DNA of 64,000 nucleotides from assembly GCA_021234155.1 (NCBI GenBank), contig JAJEKV010000081.1, positions 3,936,606-4,000,605 of the forward strand. The letters run 5' to 3'. The translations under genes were made by a program, and so were the position numbers. Position 1 is the stretch's first letter, and every line of letters starts with the position of its first letter. The notes beneath the pieces are model-generated. The model saw only the letters and a program-made list of their open reading frames with translations. It ran no database searches and was not told where the DNA came from. The stretch is from Isoetes taiwanensis (Eukaryota > Streptophyta > Lycopodiopsida > Isoetales > Isoetaceae). Shown piece after piece: positions 35,187-45,721 of the stretch.

Positions 35187-36890
35187 TTGCAAAGGAGGAT
35201 GTCTGTCATGTCAGACATTGAAAAGAAGAAACTGGTACAAATATTAATGGATTTGGGCTCTGCAGAAGGACAGAATATAGCGGGCAGCATTGTTGGAGGC
35301 AAAGAGGTGAGGGAGGAAAAGGAAGCTGAAAAGGAATTCCGATCATCTGGTGTCTTTTGGCGATTTTCTCACGTATCTATCGGGTCCAGAATCGGAGATG
35401 GCGAACGCAAACATGGTGGCGACGAGGCAACAGTTGGGGATGGGAGCTACTCAGAGGCAGCAGAATACTGTAAAACCAATTTTGGAGCATCTGAACAATT
35501 TGCAGGAAGAGGAGGCCGGGATTGTTGAACAAAGAACAGAACATGTTTTCCATGGTAAAATCTTGAAAACCCCATTTGTGGAAGCTAGATTACAACAAAT
35601 GGTTAATCGAGCAGTGATTGGCTGTGTTAGACATGAGGGAGTGAAACTCCCAATGATAAGAGCCGAGCTTGAGAAATTAATTGACAATGTTTCAATCTCA
35701 AAAATTTACTGGCTTGATTTCCCCTTTTTCATTATGGAGTGCGGAAATGGGTAAAAGCATGCTACGGTGTACCACTTTTTGAACCCTCAAAAGTACCTAC
35801 ACTGGGTACTTTTAAAACTGGTACTTTCTGTTTTTTCTTTCCATTAAAATCAATCAAAATTTTTTGAATTGAAGGTCAATAACATGTCAATCTATAGTGC
35901 TAGAGGATAACAATACTATTAGAGACAAAAATAAATGAATTAACTCTCAAACTTATTATTTATTGCGACATTTATGCAAGTTCCCAGTACCCAGTGCTGG
36001 GTACTTTTCTGGGTAGTTTCGCACTCCCTAAAAAGTCCTTTAGATGGTACACCCTAGCATGCTTTCACCCAAATGAGATTTCTGTCAAAATGCCGCTTAA
36101 GCAGGGCACGATCACGAGAGCCAGTACCCAAATTTTCTTTCAAAGATGGTATCCGGCCTTTGATCCCCGTGACATAAAGCAACTCTTTCACCCTGCATGG
36201 ACTTCGGTTCAAGGCCTTAGCCCAATCTACTGGAGTGAGGAAATCTTGAAAAATTTGTTTCAGGAGTTGGGGGGATTTTATTGGTATGGAGATCATGCCG
36301 GACCAGCCCCCGCGGGTTTGGGTTCAATTGGACCTTCTCAAACCAATTCCTGAGCGAATTGATTACTGTGACTATTTTGGTCTACAAAAATGCCTCCCTT
36401 TGCAGTGGCGAGGAATTCCCACCCCCTGCAGTACATGTGGTATCAGATTACATGGTGGGGGAGTTTGCAAAGGTTATGTGGATAGGAAAGTGAATTCAGA
36501 GCCTCTTAATCAGTGGATCACCCCATACAAAAAATCTTCACCGGTTTCTAGGAAGCAAAATGTAAATGGCAGTGTGAAGAGAAAAGACCGCAAGCAGAGA
36601 ATAAGAGAGGAATGAGAAAAAGCTGAGCAAGAATTGCTGGCCCAGAAAAAAAGGAAGATGACTTGGATCCAGAAATCTGAAGACCCTTCTGGGAGTGTCA
36701 AAGTCCTGAATAGGGAAATTACTATCAGGGAGCCATCATTGGGGAAGGCAACCTCGCCTAATTCTCCTTCTCCTGCTCTGGAGAAAGGTGAATGTTCACA
36801 TAAAGTCTCAGACCTCCCTGTCCAAAATCTCTTTCCTGGTCCAGATGAATCTCAATTGGAAAGAACTGGTGAGCTTCATAAGCAATAGCC
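35187..36890 (+). pseudogene. LINE ORF1 (DUF4283/zinc-knuckle type), interrupted by a MITE
   Basis: Plus-strand ORF1 remnants, frameshifted. A segment at 35527-35750 ends in a region with IYWLDFPFFIME. After the 312-bp MITE, DUF4283-like sequence resumes (FFQRWYPAFDP, IYWSEEILKNLFQELGGFYW). It is followed near 36300-36470 by PPRVWVQLDLLKPIPERI and the knuckle CSTCGIRLHGGGVC (C-x2-C-x4-H-x4-C). A basic linker, KRKDRKQRIREE, and a Ser/Pro-rich tail follow. Plant L1-type ORF1 proteins with this layout bind RNA. The gene lies immediately upstream of an endonuclease in the same orientation. Confidence 0.8.
35754..36065. mobile_element. 312-bp MITE with ~20-bp TIRs inside LINE ORF1
   Basis: Left end AAAGCATGCTACGGTGTACC (35754 on) and right end TGGTACACCCTAGCATGCTT (36045-36064) are inverted copies with one mismatch. 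The inside is AT-rich, with repeats of gtac-containing words (aaaagtacc, gggtactttt). No coding capacity. The superfamily and target duplication are not clear from the ends. Confidence 0.8.
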
Positions 36891-37204
36891 AGTATCTTTG
36901 GTCCATGATATTGATAAGCAGGGAGATTCTGGTGAGCTGCTAAAGCAACAGCCTGAATCCCCCAGTCAAATTGTGCCTTCCCCTTTAAGTAACAATTCAA
37001 ATGCACAAGAGGCAGATGTTAAGTCAGGTCAGGGTACTCATGGTCATCAGAGTATGGATGCTTTTGAGAATGACACTCTCGAGGAGATTCTTCCTACTAA
37101 TGATCTCATTATGCCATCCCCTACACAGCCTGGTGTTGATGAGTTTTATACTCCACAGACATCCAGGAAAAAACGTAAGAAAGTGGTCCTCTTCAACTTG
37201 GATG

Positions 37205-37901
37205 GGCCTGCCTCTAATACTAGGAATAAATCGTTATGCGATTGTCTGTTGGAATCTAAGGGGCATAAAGGGTCCTTTAAAGAGAAAACGGGCTCTTATA
37301 GCAATCCAAGAAATGAAGGCTGACATCATTCTGTTGCAGGAGCATAGACTCCCCTTTTTTGAATCTTCAAAATTAGGGGATTGGATATGTCTAGGGAGTG
37401 GCTCCACCTGGGCTGCTGCCAATGGCACAAAAGGGGGAATGTGACCCCTTCGGGCAGACGGTCTGTTAGCTTCCTGGATATTAAAGGATATTCTGTTGGA
37501 ATTATTAATGTATATGCCTCAACTGAACCTCATGAAAGGGAAATGCAATGGAAAAAAATGAGGAGTTGGATTGAGAAGCAAAAACAGGTCCATAATTGGC
37601 TTTTAGCAGGAGACTTTAATAATACTCCCCTTTGGGATCAAAAGTTGGGAAAAAAACTGAATATGACCAAGAATGAAAGATGTGAATGGGATAAACTGGT
37701 TGATACTTTTGTATATCATCCCCCTTCTTCCTCAGCCACCTATTCTTGGAGCAATAAAAGGAAAGGGCCTAAAAGAACTTTCTGTTTGTTGGACAGATTC
37801 TATACCTTCTCAACAGGCTTAGATCTTTGGGATCAAGTGCTCATTAAGTCTGATTGTAGCAACTCCATCTCTGATCACTTTCCTTAGGTCTTGGAGTCAC
37901 C
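37205..37901 (+). pseudogene. LINE ORF2 apurinic-like endonuclease domain
   Basis: Exo/endo/phosphatase-fold endonuclease motifs in order: CWNLRGIKG, ILLQEHRLPFF, VGIINVYAST, LLAGDFNNTP, TYSWSNKRKG, LLDRFY and SDHFP. There is one frameshift near 37440 and an in-frame TAG at 37885-37887. The domain nicks target DNA for retrotransposition. The frame is then cut by the 25.5 kb transposon and resumes at 63386 with YTSHADKV. Confidence 0.88.
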
Positions 37902-37905
37902 TGCA

Positions 37906-37929
37906 GGGTTAAAGCATGGTATAGTGTCT
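37906..37929 (+). repeat. Left TIR of the 25.5-kb transposon
   Basis: GGGTTAAAGCA then TATAGTGTCT; partner at 63358-63381. Flanked on the left by TGCA. Confidence 0.85.
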
Positions 37930-38880
37930 CAATATATTAGTTTTGCAACATCAAATAATAGATCCAAAATAGTGGGAATTTTAGTCCAAAAATAGCTCCA
38001 AGAACTCGAATGAACTCGAATGGCGAGAATGACAGAATTTTGGGGGGAACTCGTTTCAAGCACCCGAGAGCTTAGCCACCGCATCTCCAGAACTAGATGT
38101 TCACACACAGACGCCTCCATCAAGAACACGAATTTGCACTGCATGTATTGATAGGGTGACAGGGAAGCTACCATTTGAAGATTCGAAGTTATTGAGTAAG
38201 ATTGGTGACTATTACAATTTTTTCTTTAGCCTTGGCATTCGATTTGCTTCACCCCTTTATTCTAGCTTTGGTGGAACCTTTTAAATCCACTCTTTGGAGT
38301 CGGATTTGTGAAAACCTGAGAGAATTTTTTGGTTTCTAGATAAGATAAATTTTAGATATGAGCAGCAAAGCCATCTAACTGTGGCCAAGAATGTCATATT
38401 GAAACTTTTCAAAGGTTGAGCATACCAAATTTAAGCCTTTGTTTCAATTCTGCATTTAAACATGCAATATGAAAGAAGTGGTCGCCATTTAGAATAAATT
38501 TGTTTTTTTACAGAAATTTTATTAAAAGAAAGCATTGTTGATTACAGCATTATTAAAGTCTCAATGCATGTATATGTAAATGGTCGTGGTGTTTCTTGTT
38601 ATTTGCTTTAGCGGTGCTTTGCTTTTTATTGAAGCTAATGTGGTAAGTGCACATTTGCGGTGAAGTTTTGCACATTTGTATGCCCTGCAAAGCTTGCATT
38701 TGTATCATTTTTGGCAAAGAAATTGTGGCCCTAATATTAGTCAATGACTTGCTACATATCAAAGAAACAGTAATGATGCGACATAAAAGAGTTTAGAACA
38801 CTCATTTTCCCAAAGAAGTCTTTCTGCTTTATTATTATAGTCAGTTTGTGGTTTGTAATTGTGCTTTTCATTTTTTATTT
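37930..38880. other. Subterminal non-coding region of the 25.5-kb transposon
   Basis: AT-rich. Nothing coding is recognised. A minus-strand frame of 81 codons at 38174-37929 has no known domain. Confidence 0.4.
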
Positions 38881-38884
38881 TCAG

Positions 38885-39368
38885 GTTCATGGAAGAAGAT
38901 AAGCATGAACGGATCGACAAAGAGAGAGGGATCACCTATAAGGATTTGTATAACCGGAGGAGAAGGTCGATGACATTGAGATGTGGAAGATGTGGGGTGA
39001 GAAAGTGAAGGGTAGAGCTTGTTACAGATACAAGCTTCTACAAGAGAAAAGAAAAAAGGAGTTCATGGATCTATACAAGAAAATATTCAACAGATAAAGT
39101 TTTAGGGCGCAGGTTCCGTGTGCTTTAGCGATGGCTTTGTGTTACATTGCAAATGGGCGCATCGGTAGATTGGCTTAGCTTTTATGAGCATGCATCTTCA
39201 GCCTCAAGAACTAAAAGAATGAGTCATAGTGCTGAAGATGTCATTACAATTGATGAAGAGGAGGAGAATGACGTACCTAAAGTCATATCGTCTCCAAGAG
39301 CACCCAGCTCCTATGTAACATCTAACACTAAGCAGAGAGAAACTTCCAAAGAACAATCCACAAGGTAA
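38885..39368 (+). pseudogene. Unknown protein fragments, charged, inside the transposon
   Basis: After TTTCAG at 38879-38884, an exon-like stretch reads FMEEDKHERIDKERGITYKD. In shifted frames it continues DIEMWKMWGEKVKGRACY and KEFMDLYKKIFN. A second frame (39147-39368, 73 codons) reads DVITIDEEEENDVPKVISS and ends at a GT after STR. These look like fragments of coding exons, possibly of the same captured gene as the downstream phosphatase. No family recognised. Confidence 0.4.
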
Positions 39369-40309
39369 TTTAGATGTATCTTTCTTGTTTGATGAGTGTA
39401 TAGATAAGTTGGCAGTTTGCCATAGTTCATAGTTCGTGTCTGTGTCGTTTGCATATGTTTAAATTTCTGTTGTTTATTCTGAGCTCGTGTTCATGTTAGT
39501 TACATTTGACATTTGAGTGGCAGTGTTAGTTTTAGTTAGTGTAGTCTTATTTTTAGTTAGTGTTAGAAGTTGTTTATATGCGCAATAGTTGCGATGGGCG
39601 CTTAGAACTGGTGGAGTTCTAGTTTGGTGTTCAATTTGCAACTTTGGCAGTTGCAGTTCGAGTTGAAACTACTTTGAGTTACAACGAATGTCGATTCTGC
39701 CAGTGTAATGTCACCGCATTCGAAAGTTGCAACTACTGTTGGAGTTATAGTTCGAATGTCAGTTGCAGATGTAGTTACAGTTCGAGTGTTTTTGTTGGTA
39801 GTAGTTGCAGTTGGTGGTAGTTTCAGTTTGTTTTTAGTTTCAGTTAGCTATTAGTTGCAGTTTGAACTCAAACAATGCTCATGTGTTGTTGCAGTTTGTA
39901 TATACAATTTTGTCTAATCGGATGCATGTTACAAAGAATGTCAAATGGGTTGAAAAAATGGATTTCGTGGATAGAAGATAAGATTAGCAGATTGGCATTG
40001 GAAAGCCACCAATGAATGACAGTGCAAATGACTTAACCGACAAAAATCAAAGGCCTTGGCAAGAAACAAACACACTTGGAGGGTGACGTTGGCAGATATG
40101 AAGCATTAATTGCAACCTTACCCACTATAGCAAGGGTTGGCATTGAGGCTGTCATTGACCTACAGAAAAAAGAACTTGCTGAGATTACACCCAAGCTATA
40201 AAAGGATGCAAGTAACGACACTGTTACTTTCAAATGTCTAGGGATGGCACATTGGATGAGCTGAAAAGATGAAATCTTGTCTTAAAAGAATGTTACTTGC
40301 TAGACAAAT

Positions 40310-41520
40310 TATGAGTCGGTCCATTTGATTTGGATCCTCCGCCGCCACGAGTGGAGCAATAGTTATGAGTAATACGGGCGATAGTATTCAATTGAACGGC
40401 GCGTGCCCATTTTGTCACGTGATCATTGAAAACAGATGGCATGCTTCTACCTACCATTGTTGCGTAATGCATGCATGCGTATCATCTCCTTTGTTGTCTT
40501 GTGCATTTCGTAGTTGAACATTATCACTCTTTTGCCTCATTTTCTTTTAACTATTTAACCACATGTATGTCTCTAAGAATGTTGCGAGATCCATTGTGAG
40601 CACAAGATATCAATGACATGGATATCTCCTCGAATCGGACGAAAAAGAGTGCAAATGAACACAATGATAGAGTCTTGTGATGGTTGGTTGTACATTTATG
40701 ATAAGTTTGAAATGATCATACCTTATATTGAGGAATGTTTATGCATGTGGGAGCAGAAAGGAATGGAGGATTTGCAATGGTCGCCTTTACTCCAACATCC
40801 ATGTCCTCTCGCCAAGGAAAATAAGCCGCCGCCAAGACGCTTGAGCCGCTTTGATCATTGAAGAAGAACACAAAAAAGACGGGCGTTAGTCATTACGAAA
40901 ATAATGTCAAAGAAGGTAATGTACCGCTATATGAGTTGAGGTTATATGCATGTTTAAAATGACATGCGTGTTATGACAAGAGGGTGCAAAAGTTATGAAA
41001 TTGTTAATGTTAGGTCTTGATCCGCATGTCGCTGGTAAAGAAGTTTTAGCTGATATTAAGAGTGAAGCATGTTTTGAAGTTGAGAATGACATTTATCTTG
41101 AAGAGACATAAGATTTGGCCACAATGTCACTTCCATCAGGTAGTTTATAGAAAAATGGAAAGGTCAATAAGTGAATTCTTAGTCCTTACAATATTTAAAG
41201 TCTTTGCAGATAAAGAACATGTGCCGGAGAGGCCATATCATGGACAAGAACTAAGTGATACTGCATCATCACCTAGTATGAAAAGCAAAGTTGATCACAG
41301 TCCATGTAAGGAGAAAAGAGGGACTAACCAGGCCTTAAGCAGTCAATTTGAGAAGAAGAATGTTGAGTACCCTGTGAAAAAGAATTGTACGTTGAAGGAG
41401 CAGAGTATAAGCAGCCCGAAACAAATAAGTCAATCCTTGAGATCAGAGGAGTCATATTCACTTGGTAACTTAGCAATTCCATCTCTTAACTTCCACTTAG
41501 TACGTGTTTTTAACATTTAA
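40310..41520 (+). pseudogene. Unknown exon fragments upstream of the phosphatase-like segment
   Basis: Coding-like pieces: a cysteine/histidine segment, LNGACPFCHVIIENR, near 40395-40435; an 82-codon frame at 40613-40861 with GWLYIYDKF and PYIEECLCMWEQKGMEDLQW; and a Ser/Lys-rich frame at 41062-41520 with SSPSMKSKVDHSPCKEKRG. They are in mixed frames. The protein is unrecognised. Confidence 0.35.
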
Positions 41521-41598
41521 ATTCTACAAGAAGTACAAGAGAGCAGGTGGCTACTATAAAGAATAGTAAACGTATGTGACATACATAGCGCCCCCTCT

Positions 41599-42240
41599 AT
41601 GTTGCGAATCAATAAGCGGCTTAAACCCCCTATGAAGCTTTTAATTTTTGAGCTTGAAGGAGTTTTGTGCAAGCCGCTTGAGAAAGGGGAACTATTGCCC
41701 AAGAGCCTTCAAGATGGTGCAGAGGCAAAGCATCTCAATCTCACAAAGATATTGGTTTTGGCCCAAGAGCATTGGAGTTTTTGGAATGGTGCGTGGAGCA
41801 CTTCAGGGTTGCTATCTGGACAACATTGACGAGTGTGGCTGCAAATTTAATCCTGAAGCATACCTTTCCAAAGAGTCTTAGAGACAAGTTGCTATTTGCT
41901 TGGTACTCGATGTGTGCACAAACACATCATTTAAAGTGAGCAAAAGCCTATTCTCAATAAGGATCTCAATAAGGTCTACCACTCTAGATACAAGGGAACA
42001 TGGGCTGAACACAACACGCTTTTGATTGATGACATGTTATATCACGGCTACAAGAATAGTGCGGCACAAAGTAGTGACCCCAAACGCTTATCGACCATCA
42101 TCTCGCGGAAGGTAATTTTCTCTTGAAAGCATTTGAAACCTTTCCTTGCGGGGCTGTTGGAAGTTGAGAATCTGAAAGACTACGTGCTTGAGAAGAAACT
42201 ATCCAATCTGTTGGATAAAGAATCTAAGTAAGCAATGGAT
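41599..42240 (+). pseudogene. FCP1/NIF-like phosphatase domain fragment carried by the transposon
   Basis: Remnants follow the FCP1-homology (HAD) order. PMKLLIFELEGVLCKP at 41629-41677 stands where the catalytic DxDGT/V loop belongs. RALEFLEWCVEHFRVAIWTT lies near 41763-41825, then LLFAWYSMCAQTHH. KPILNKDLNKVYHSRYKG near 41950-42000 and NTLLIDDMLYHGYKN near 42018-42060 follow. Two frameshifts separate the pieces, and a 12-bp tandem repeat (caataaggatct) occurs at the third. Both catalytic Asp positions read Glu (F-E-L-E), so even the intact parent may have been inactive. Family members dephosphorylate proteins such as the RNA polymerase II C-terminal domain. Here it is probably captured host sequence or an accessory gene. 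Confidence 0.7.
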
Positions 42241-42805
42241 ATCCTGAAAAAGTACTCTTGATGTACCTGATGCCAGATTTGCATTTAACATTTTGGATAA
42301 TGAAGTTTGATTATGGTTGGTGATTGATCAAAGATCATGTTGTTGCCATCTTGATAATCTAAATTGATGTACTTTTTGAACTGCATTTAGAAATAATATA
42401 TCCACTTTTTGTACCAAATAGATGTGTTTGTTTGTCCATTGATATGGGCACAATCATAGTGTGCAATAAGCCTGAAATACTTGTTACTTATTTATAGTGT
42501 GCTACTTAATACTTGTTTCAGTATTAAGTAGCAAATAGTTGTTTCAATAGTCAATAAACATATTACTATAGCAACGGAAAGACTCGATTTACTGTAGCAA
42601 TGGGAACCAAATTTGCAACATTGCTTCCGGGCTTTATTGCATTTCGCTTTGGGAACCAGTTCAACATTGCCTCTCAAGCCTTCGGTTTGGAAGTGCATCA
42701 GTTGTAACTAGTTTGGTTTTTGTATTTCCTTTGACAGTATTAAGTAGGACTTGCAGAAAAAGATGATTCACAAAGTAAATACATTAATAGATCTGGACAA
42801 AAGAA

Positions 42806-42935
42806 ATTACACAAAGTTTCTGTCATATATTAAGGAAAAATCATCAGGTGGTTGTCTTACAGAAAAAGCAAGCTCGAAATTACACAAAGTTTCTGTCATA
42901 TATTACATAGAAGGAAAAACCATCAGGTGGATGCT
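42806..42935 (+). repeat. ~74-bp tandem duplication
   Basis: attacacaaagtttctgtca begins both copies (42806 and about 42880). Each continues into aggaaaaa-catcaggtgg. Confidence 0.75.
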
Positions 42936-43032
42936 TTACAAAAAAATCAAGTTCAAGTCGCCCGGATACTTAAGTAAACCAAAAAGCAAGCTCTAAGATG
43001 CTAGATAAGTAAGTAAAAAGATATTATATTGG

Positions 43033-43230
43033 CTAGTGATCATGAGGGAGCATCTGCAGCTCCAGAAAAAGATAAAGTCCATTATCTTGCATGGTCATCT
43101 GCAAAAGGCGCTCCTCATGAGGCAAAACACGGTCAATCCACTGCTGGACTCTTTTAGAAACTTTAGCTCCTTGCTCAATGACTCGATTTACTTCCTTGCA
43201 TGAAAATTTAGCAACAAAGGTCATTTGCAT
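43033..43230 (-). CDS. Possible C-terminal exon, helical, unknown
   Basis: Minus-strand frame of 65 codons reads FSCKEVNRVIEQGAKVSKRV and then QQWIDRVLPHEERLLQM before a stop. Its amino-acid use looks more protein-like than neighbouring frames. It lies in the same orientation as the transposase and could be a short exon of an accessory gene. No domain recognised. Confidence 0.25.
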   Translation of the reverse strand: MQMTFVAKFSCKEVNRVIEQGAKVSKRVQQWIDRVLPHEERLLQMTMQDNGLYLFLELQMLPHDH

Positions 43231-43369
43231 GCCCGCATTGCTGGAAGTGGAGGATTCTGGGGAAGTCAGAAGTGAGTGGAAGACGAAAAAATGGCACTAT
43301 ATAGAAAAAGTTGTAAAGGTCCAATCAAGGCCATTAATGTCCTTGCCTCAGAACCCGAGCCCATGCAAG

Positions 43370-43567
43370 CATACATTCGAATCTAACCTAGATTTTTATA
43401 GTAAAGAGAATGTTCTACATGGATTTATTCCTACATTCGAATCTAACCTAGATTTTTATAGAACTTAAAGAGAATGTTCTACATAGATTCCAATATAGAT
43501 TTTTGAAGAACTTAAACTATGGCCAACCCCGTATTTTTGAAGAACTTAAACTATAGCCAACCCCGTA
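43370..43567 (+). repeat. Cluster of short tandem duplications
   Basis: tacattcgaatctaacctag occurs at about 43372 and 43431. tttttgaagaacttaaacta occurs at about 43500 and 43534 with the following gccaaccccg. The cluster leads directly into a MITE at 43568. Confidence 0.75.
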
Positions 43568-43749
43568 AATGTCGGACGTCGTCATGTTATTGCCAGTGCT
43601 AAATCTCAAAAAATCGGCTAAGTCCACAAAAACACCGTGTATTTTTTTTGAGATGTGGCTATAACATGTCAAGATGTGGCTATAACATGTCAAAGACCCG
43701 GATATCCCACGGATATACCCGTGGCTATAACATGACGGCGTCCGATATT
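43568..43749. mobile_element. 182-bp MITE, TA target duplication
   Basis: Left end AATGTCGGACGTCGTCATGT and the reverse complement of the right end, AATATCGGACGCCGTCATGT, match over about 28 bp with three mismatches. TA flanks both sides (43566-43567 and 43750-43751). Inside, gatgtggctataacatgtca is repeated. TA duplication with TIRs suggests a Tc1/mariner-type non-autonomous element. Confidence 0.8.
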
Positions 43750-43751
43750 TA

Positions 43752-44700
43752 TGGTGCTCGTATGGAAACTATGGATGCATTTAAACTTTAAAGATGCCTT
43801 AAACTAGTGCATTTAAAACTATGGAAGCATCAATAGTCCTAATGTGTTCTAAGTACCCATAACCCACTTATGAAATTAAAAGAAACAATATAGACAAGTG
43901 ATGATTTCAATATATTCAAGTTACATAGACCATATTCGGCACCCTCGGCACCCTCAGCTTCTTGAGGCAAGCTATATCACCATCCATCTCAAATTTCAAT
44001 TCCAAGAGGCACATTGTGGCACTTAAACTATGGATGCATTTGAAGATGCCTTAAACTAGTGCATTTGGTCATAAGATACTCTAACTAGTGCCAAAAGGCA
44101 AATTCCAATAGGCATTTAAAACTGTGGAATCATAAATAGTTCTAATATGTTCTAATTAACCCTAAACCCATAACACACTTACGAAGTTAAAAGAAACAAT
44201 GTGACCATATGCAAGTGATGTAGAAACTTATGTGACCATATGTAGAAACTTATGTGATGTAAAACAATGTGACCATATGAAACTTGAGAACTTGTATCAT
44301 AGATAATTTTTGAGAACTTGACAGCAATTTGCCATTGATATGAAGGTAATAAATCATAACAAGCTGGTTCTGAAGGTAATCAGCCCTTCCAAATCAAAAC
44401 AGTAAAATACACATCCAATCTGATATTTCCAAACCAGAGCAGGGATATTTGTTTTATTCAAGAAAAAAGAACAGTACAATAGAAGTCCAAAATATGACTT
44501 CAAATAATCGCTTTGTTGATGATGCAAAGAAAGAAACATCAACAACATAATAACAGAGTTACATCAATGCAAAATAATATGCTTAGCAACTTCACATAGA
44601 CATCATAGCTGCACACAATATAAATCGGACCCTTCGATCTGCTTTGTTTCACTTAAAAGCTTCAAGTATAGCAAACAGAACTGCAACACTAACTACATTC
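43752..44700. other. AT-rich non-coding stretch with scattered short repeats
   Basis: Repeated words such as tgtagaaacttatgtga (44218-44260) and gatgccttaaactagtgcat (43794-43813, 44046-44065). No gene seen. Confidence 0.4.
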
Positions 44701-44818
44701 CAACCGTAAAACAAGCTTTGAATATTTAATCCTCTTCGTCCCGATAGCACATCGTGGAGATTGTCTAAAAATCTTTTCACCGCCGCCTTCACAAAGTTTG
44801 TAAACAACCTCGTTTCCT

Positions 44819-45047
44819 TCAAATTCTATGTTTTGCTTGTGTCATATCAAGTCTTATTAGCAAAACTTGGGTTGCATAAACAATGCCTTTTGGCTCGTTA
44901 GAACATAAAGTGTAACCTGTAAGCGATCTTGGGACTTTTTTGTAGTAAGTTCCCTCTAAAACTTCTTCCCCTTTATAAAACCAATTCCCATAGGCTTTAA
45001 AATCTGTCTGAACCACATATTTCTCTTTCGTACACAATAACATCCAA
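44819..45047 (-). pseudogene. C-terminal part of the 25.5-kb element's transposase
   Basis: Minus strand reads GWMLLCTKEKYVVQTDFKAY, GNWFYKGEEVLEGTYYKK, TLCSNEPKGIVYATQVLL and stops after HRI. The sequence WMLLCTKEK also occurs at the other side of the 15.3 kb insertion (60354-60329), where it continues the upstream half of the transposase (DNDEDTLFWMLLCTKEK). This fragment is therefore the displaced 3' end of that gene. Confidence 0.7.
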
Positions 45048-45721
45048 CCCTCACTAGGGATAGATAAATTTGAAAATATGAACTTTAAATGCTCAAAACT
45101 AGACAATCATCGAGCATGATGAAACCAAGAATACAACATAAAAGATGGTTTTATCTCACTTGGTCGATGCAAAGGTGAGAAGACTTCTATGGACTCCTCA
45201 TCGGGAAGAAGAACCACGCCTTCTTAGGTTTTTGAGGAAACCCAAGCAAATGGTTGAAGCACGACCTCACGCACTATGGCAACCACAAGACCTTAAACAA
45301 TCCTGCAGAATCAAGGCTGAAAGAAAAATAACCCGGCAATGAGTTAGATGCCATAGGCAAGAAGACTCCTACGGCCCAGGCCACCGCCGAGAAAGAAACA
45401 ACAAACACCAATCAGAACCGTCCCGCTGAATGACCATCGCGGGAAAAACATCCGATTAGTGTTTGCCTCTGAGGCTACAAAGGCTACACGAGAAAAACAA
45501 TAAATATGATCTCTGAGGCAACAAAGCCACGCCCGAGAGAAAACATGAATAATAAATATTGACTCAGAGGCTACAATGCCAAACCGAGATAAAACATGAA
45601 TGAATAAATAAAATACTAGTGCCATGCCGAGAAAGAGTAAACCAATAAGTAGCCTCAGAGGCTACAAAGCCACGCTGAGGAAATAAAGAATGCAAATTTA
45701 AAGGACATAGAAAAGGAAATA
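45048..45721. mobile_element. Left arm of the 15.3-kb insertion, with tandem repeats
   Basis: The insertion starts abruptly at CCCTCACTAGGG, right after a 29-bp sequence (45019-45047) that recurs at 60326-60354. The arm has no counterpart in copy 1 of the element. It contains the tandem repeat at 45465-45690 and no recognised gene (a 65-codon plus frame at 45145-45342 has no known domain). Confidence 0.5.
45465..45690 (+). repeat. ~46-bp imperfect tandem repeat
   Basis: Units beginning (g)cctctgaggctacaaa start at about 45465, 45511, 45561 and 45651, with a degenerate unit between the last two. Each ends with cgagaaaaacatgaataaat-like sequence. Confidence 0.75.
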
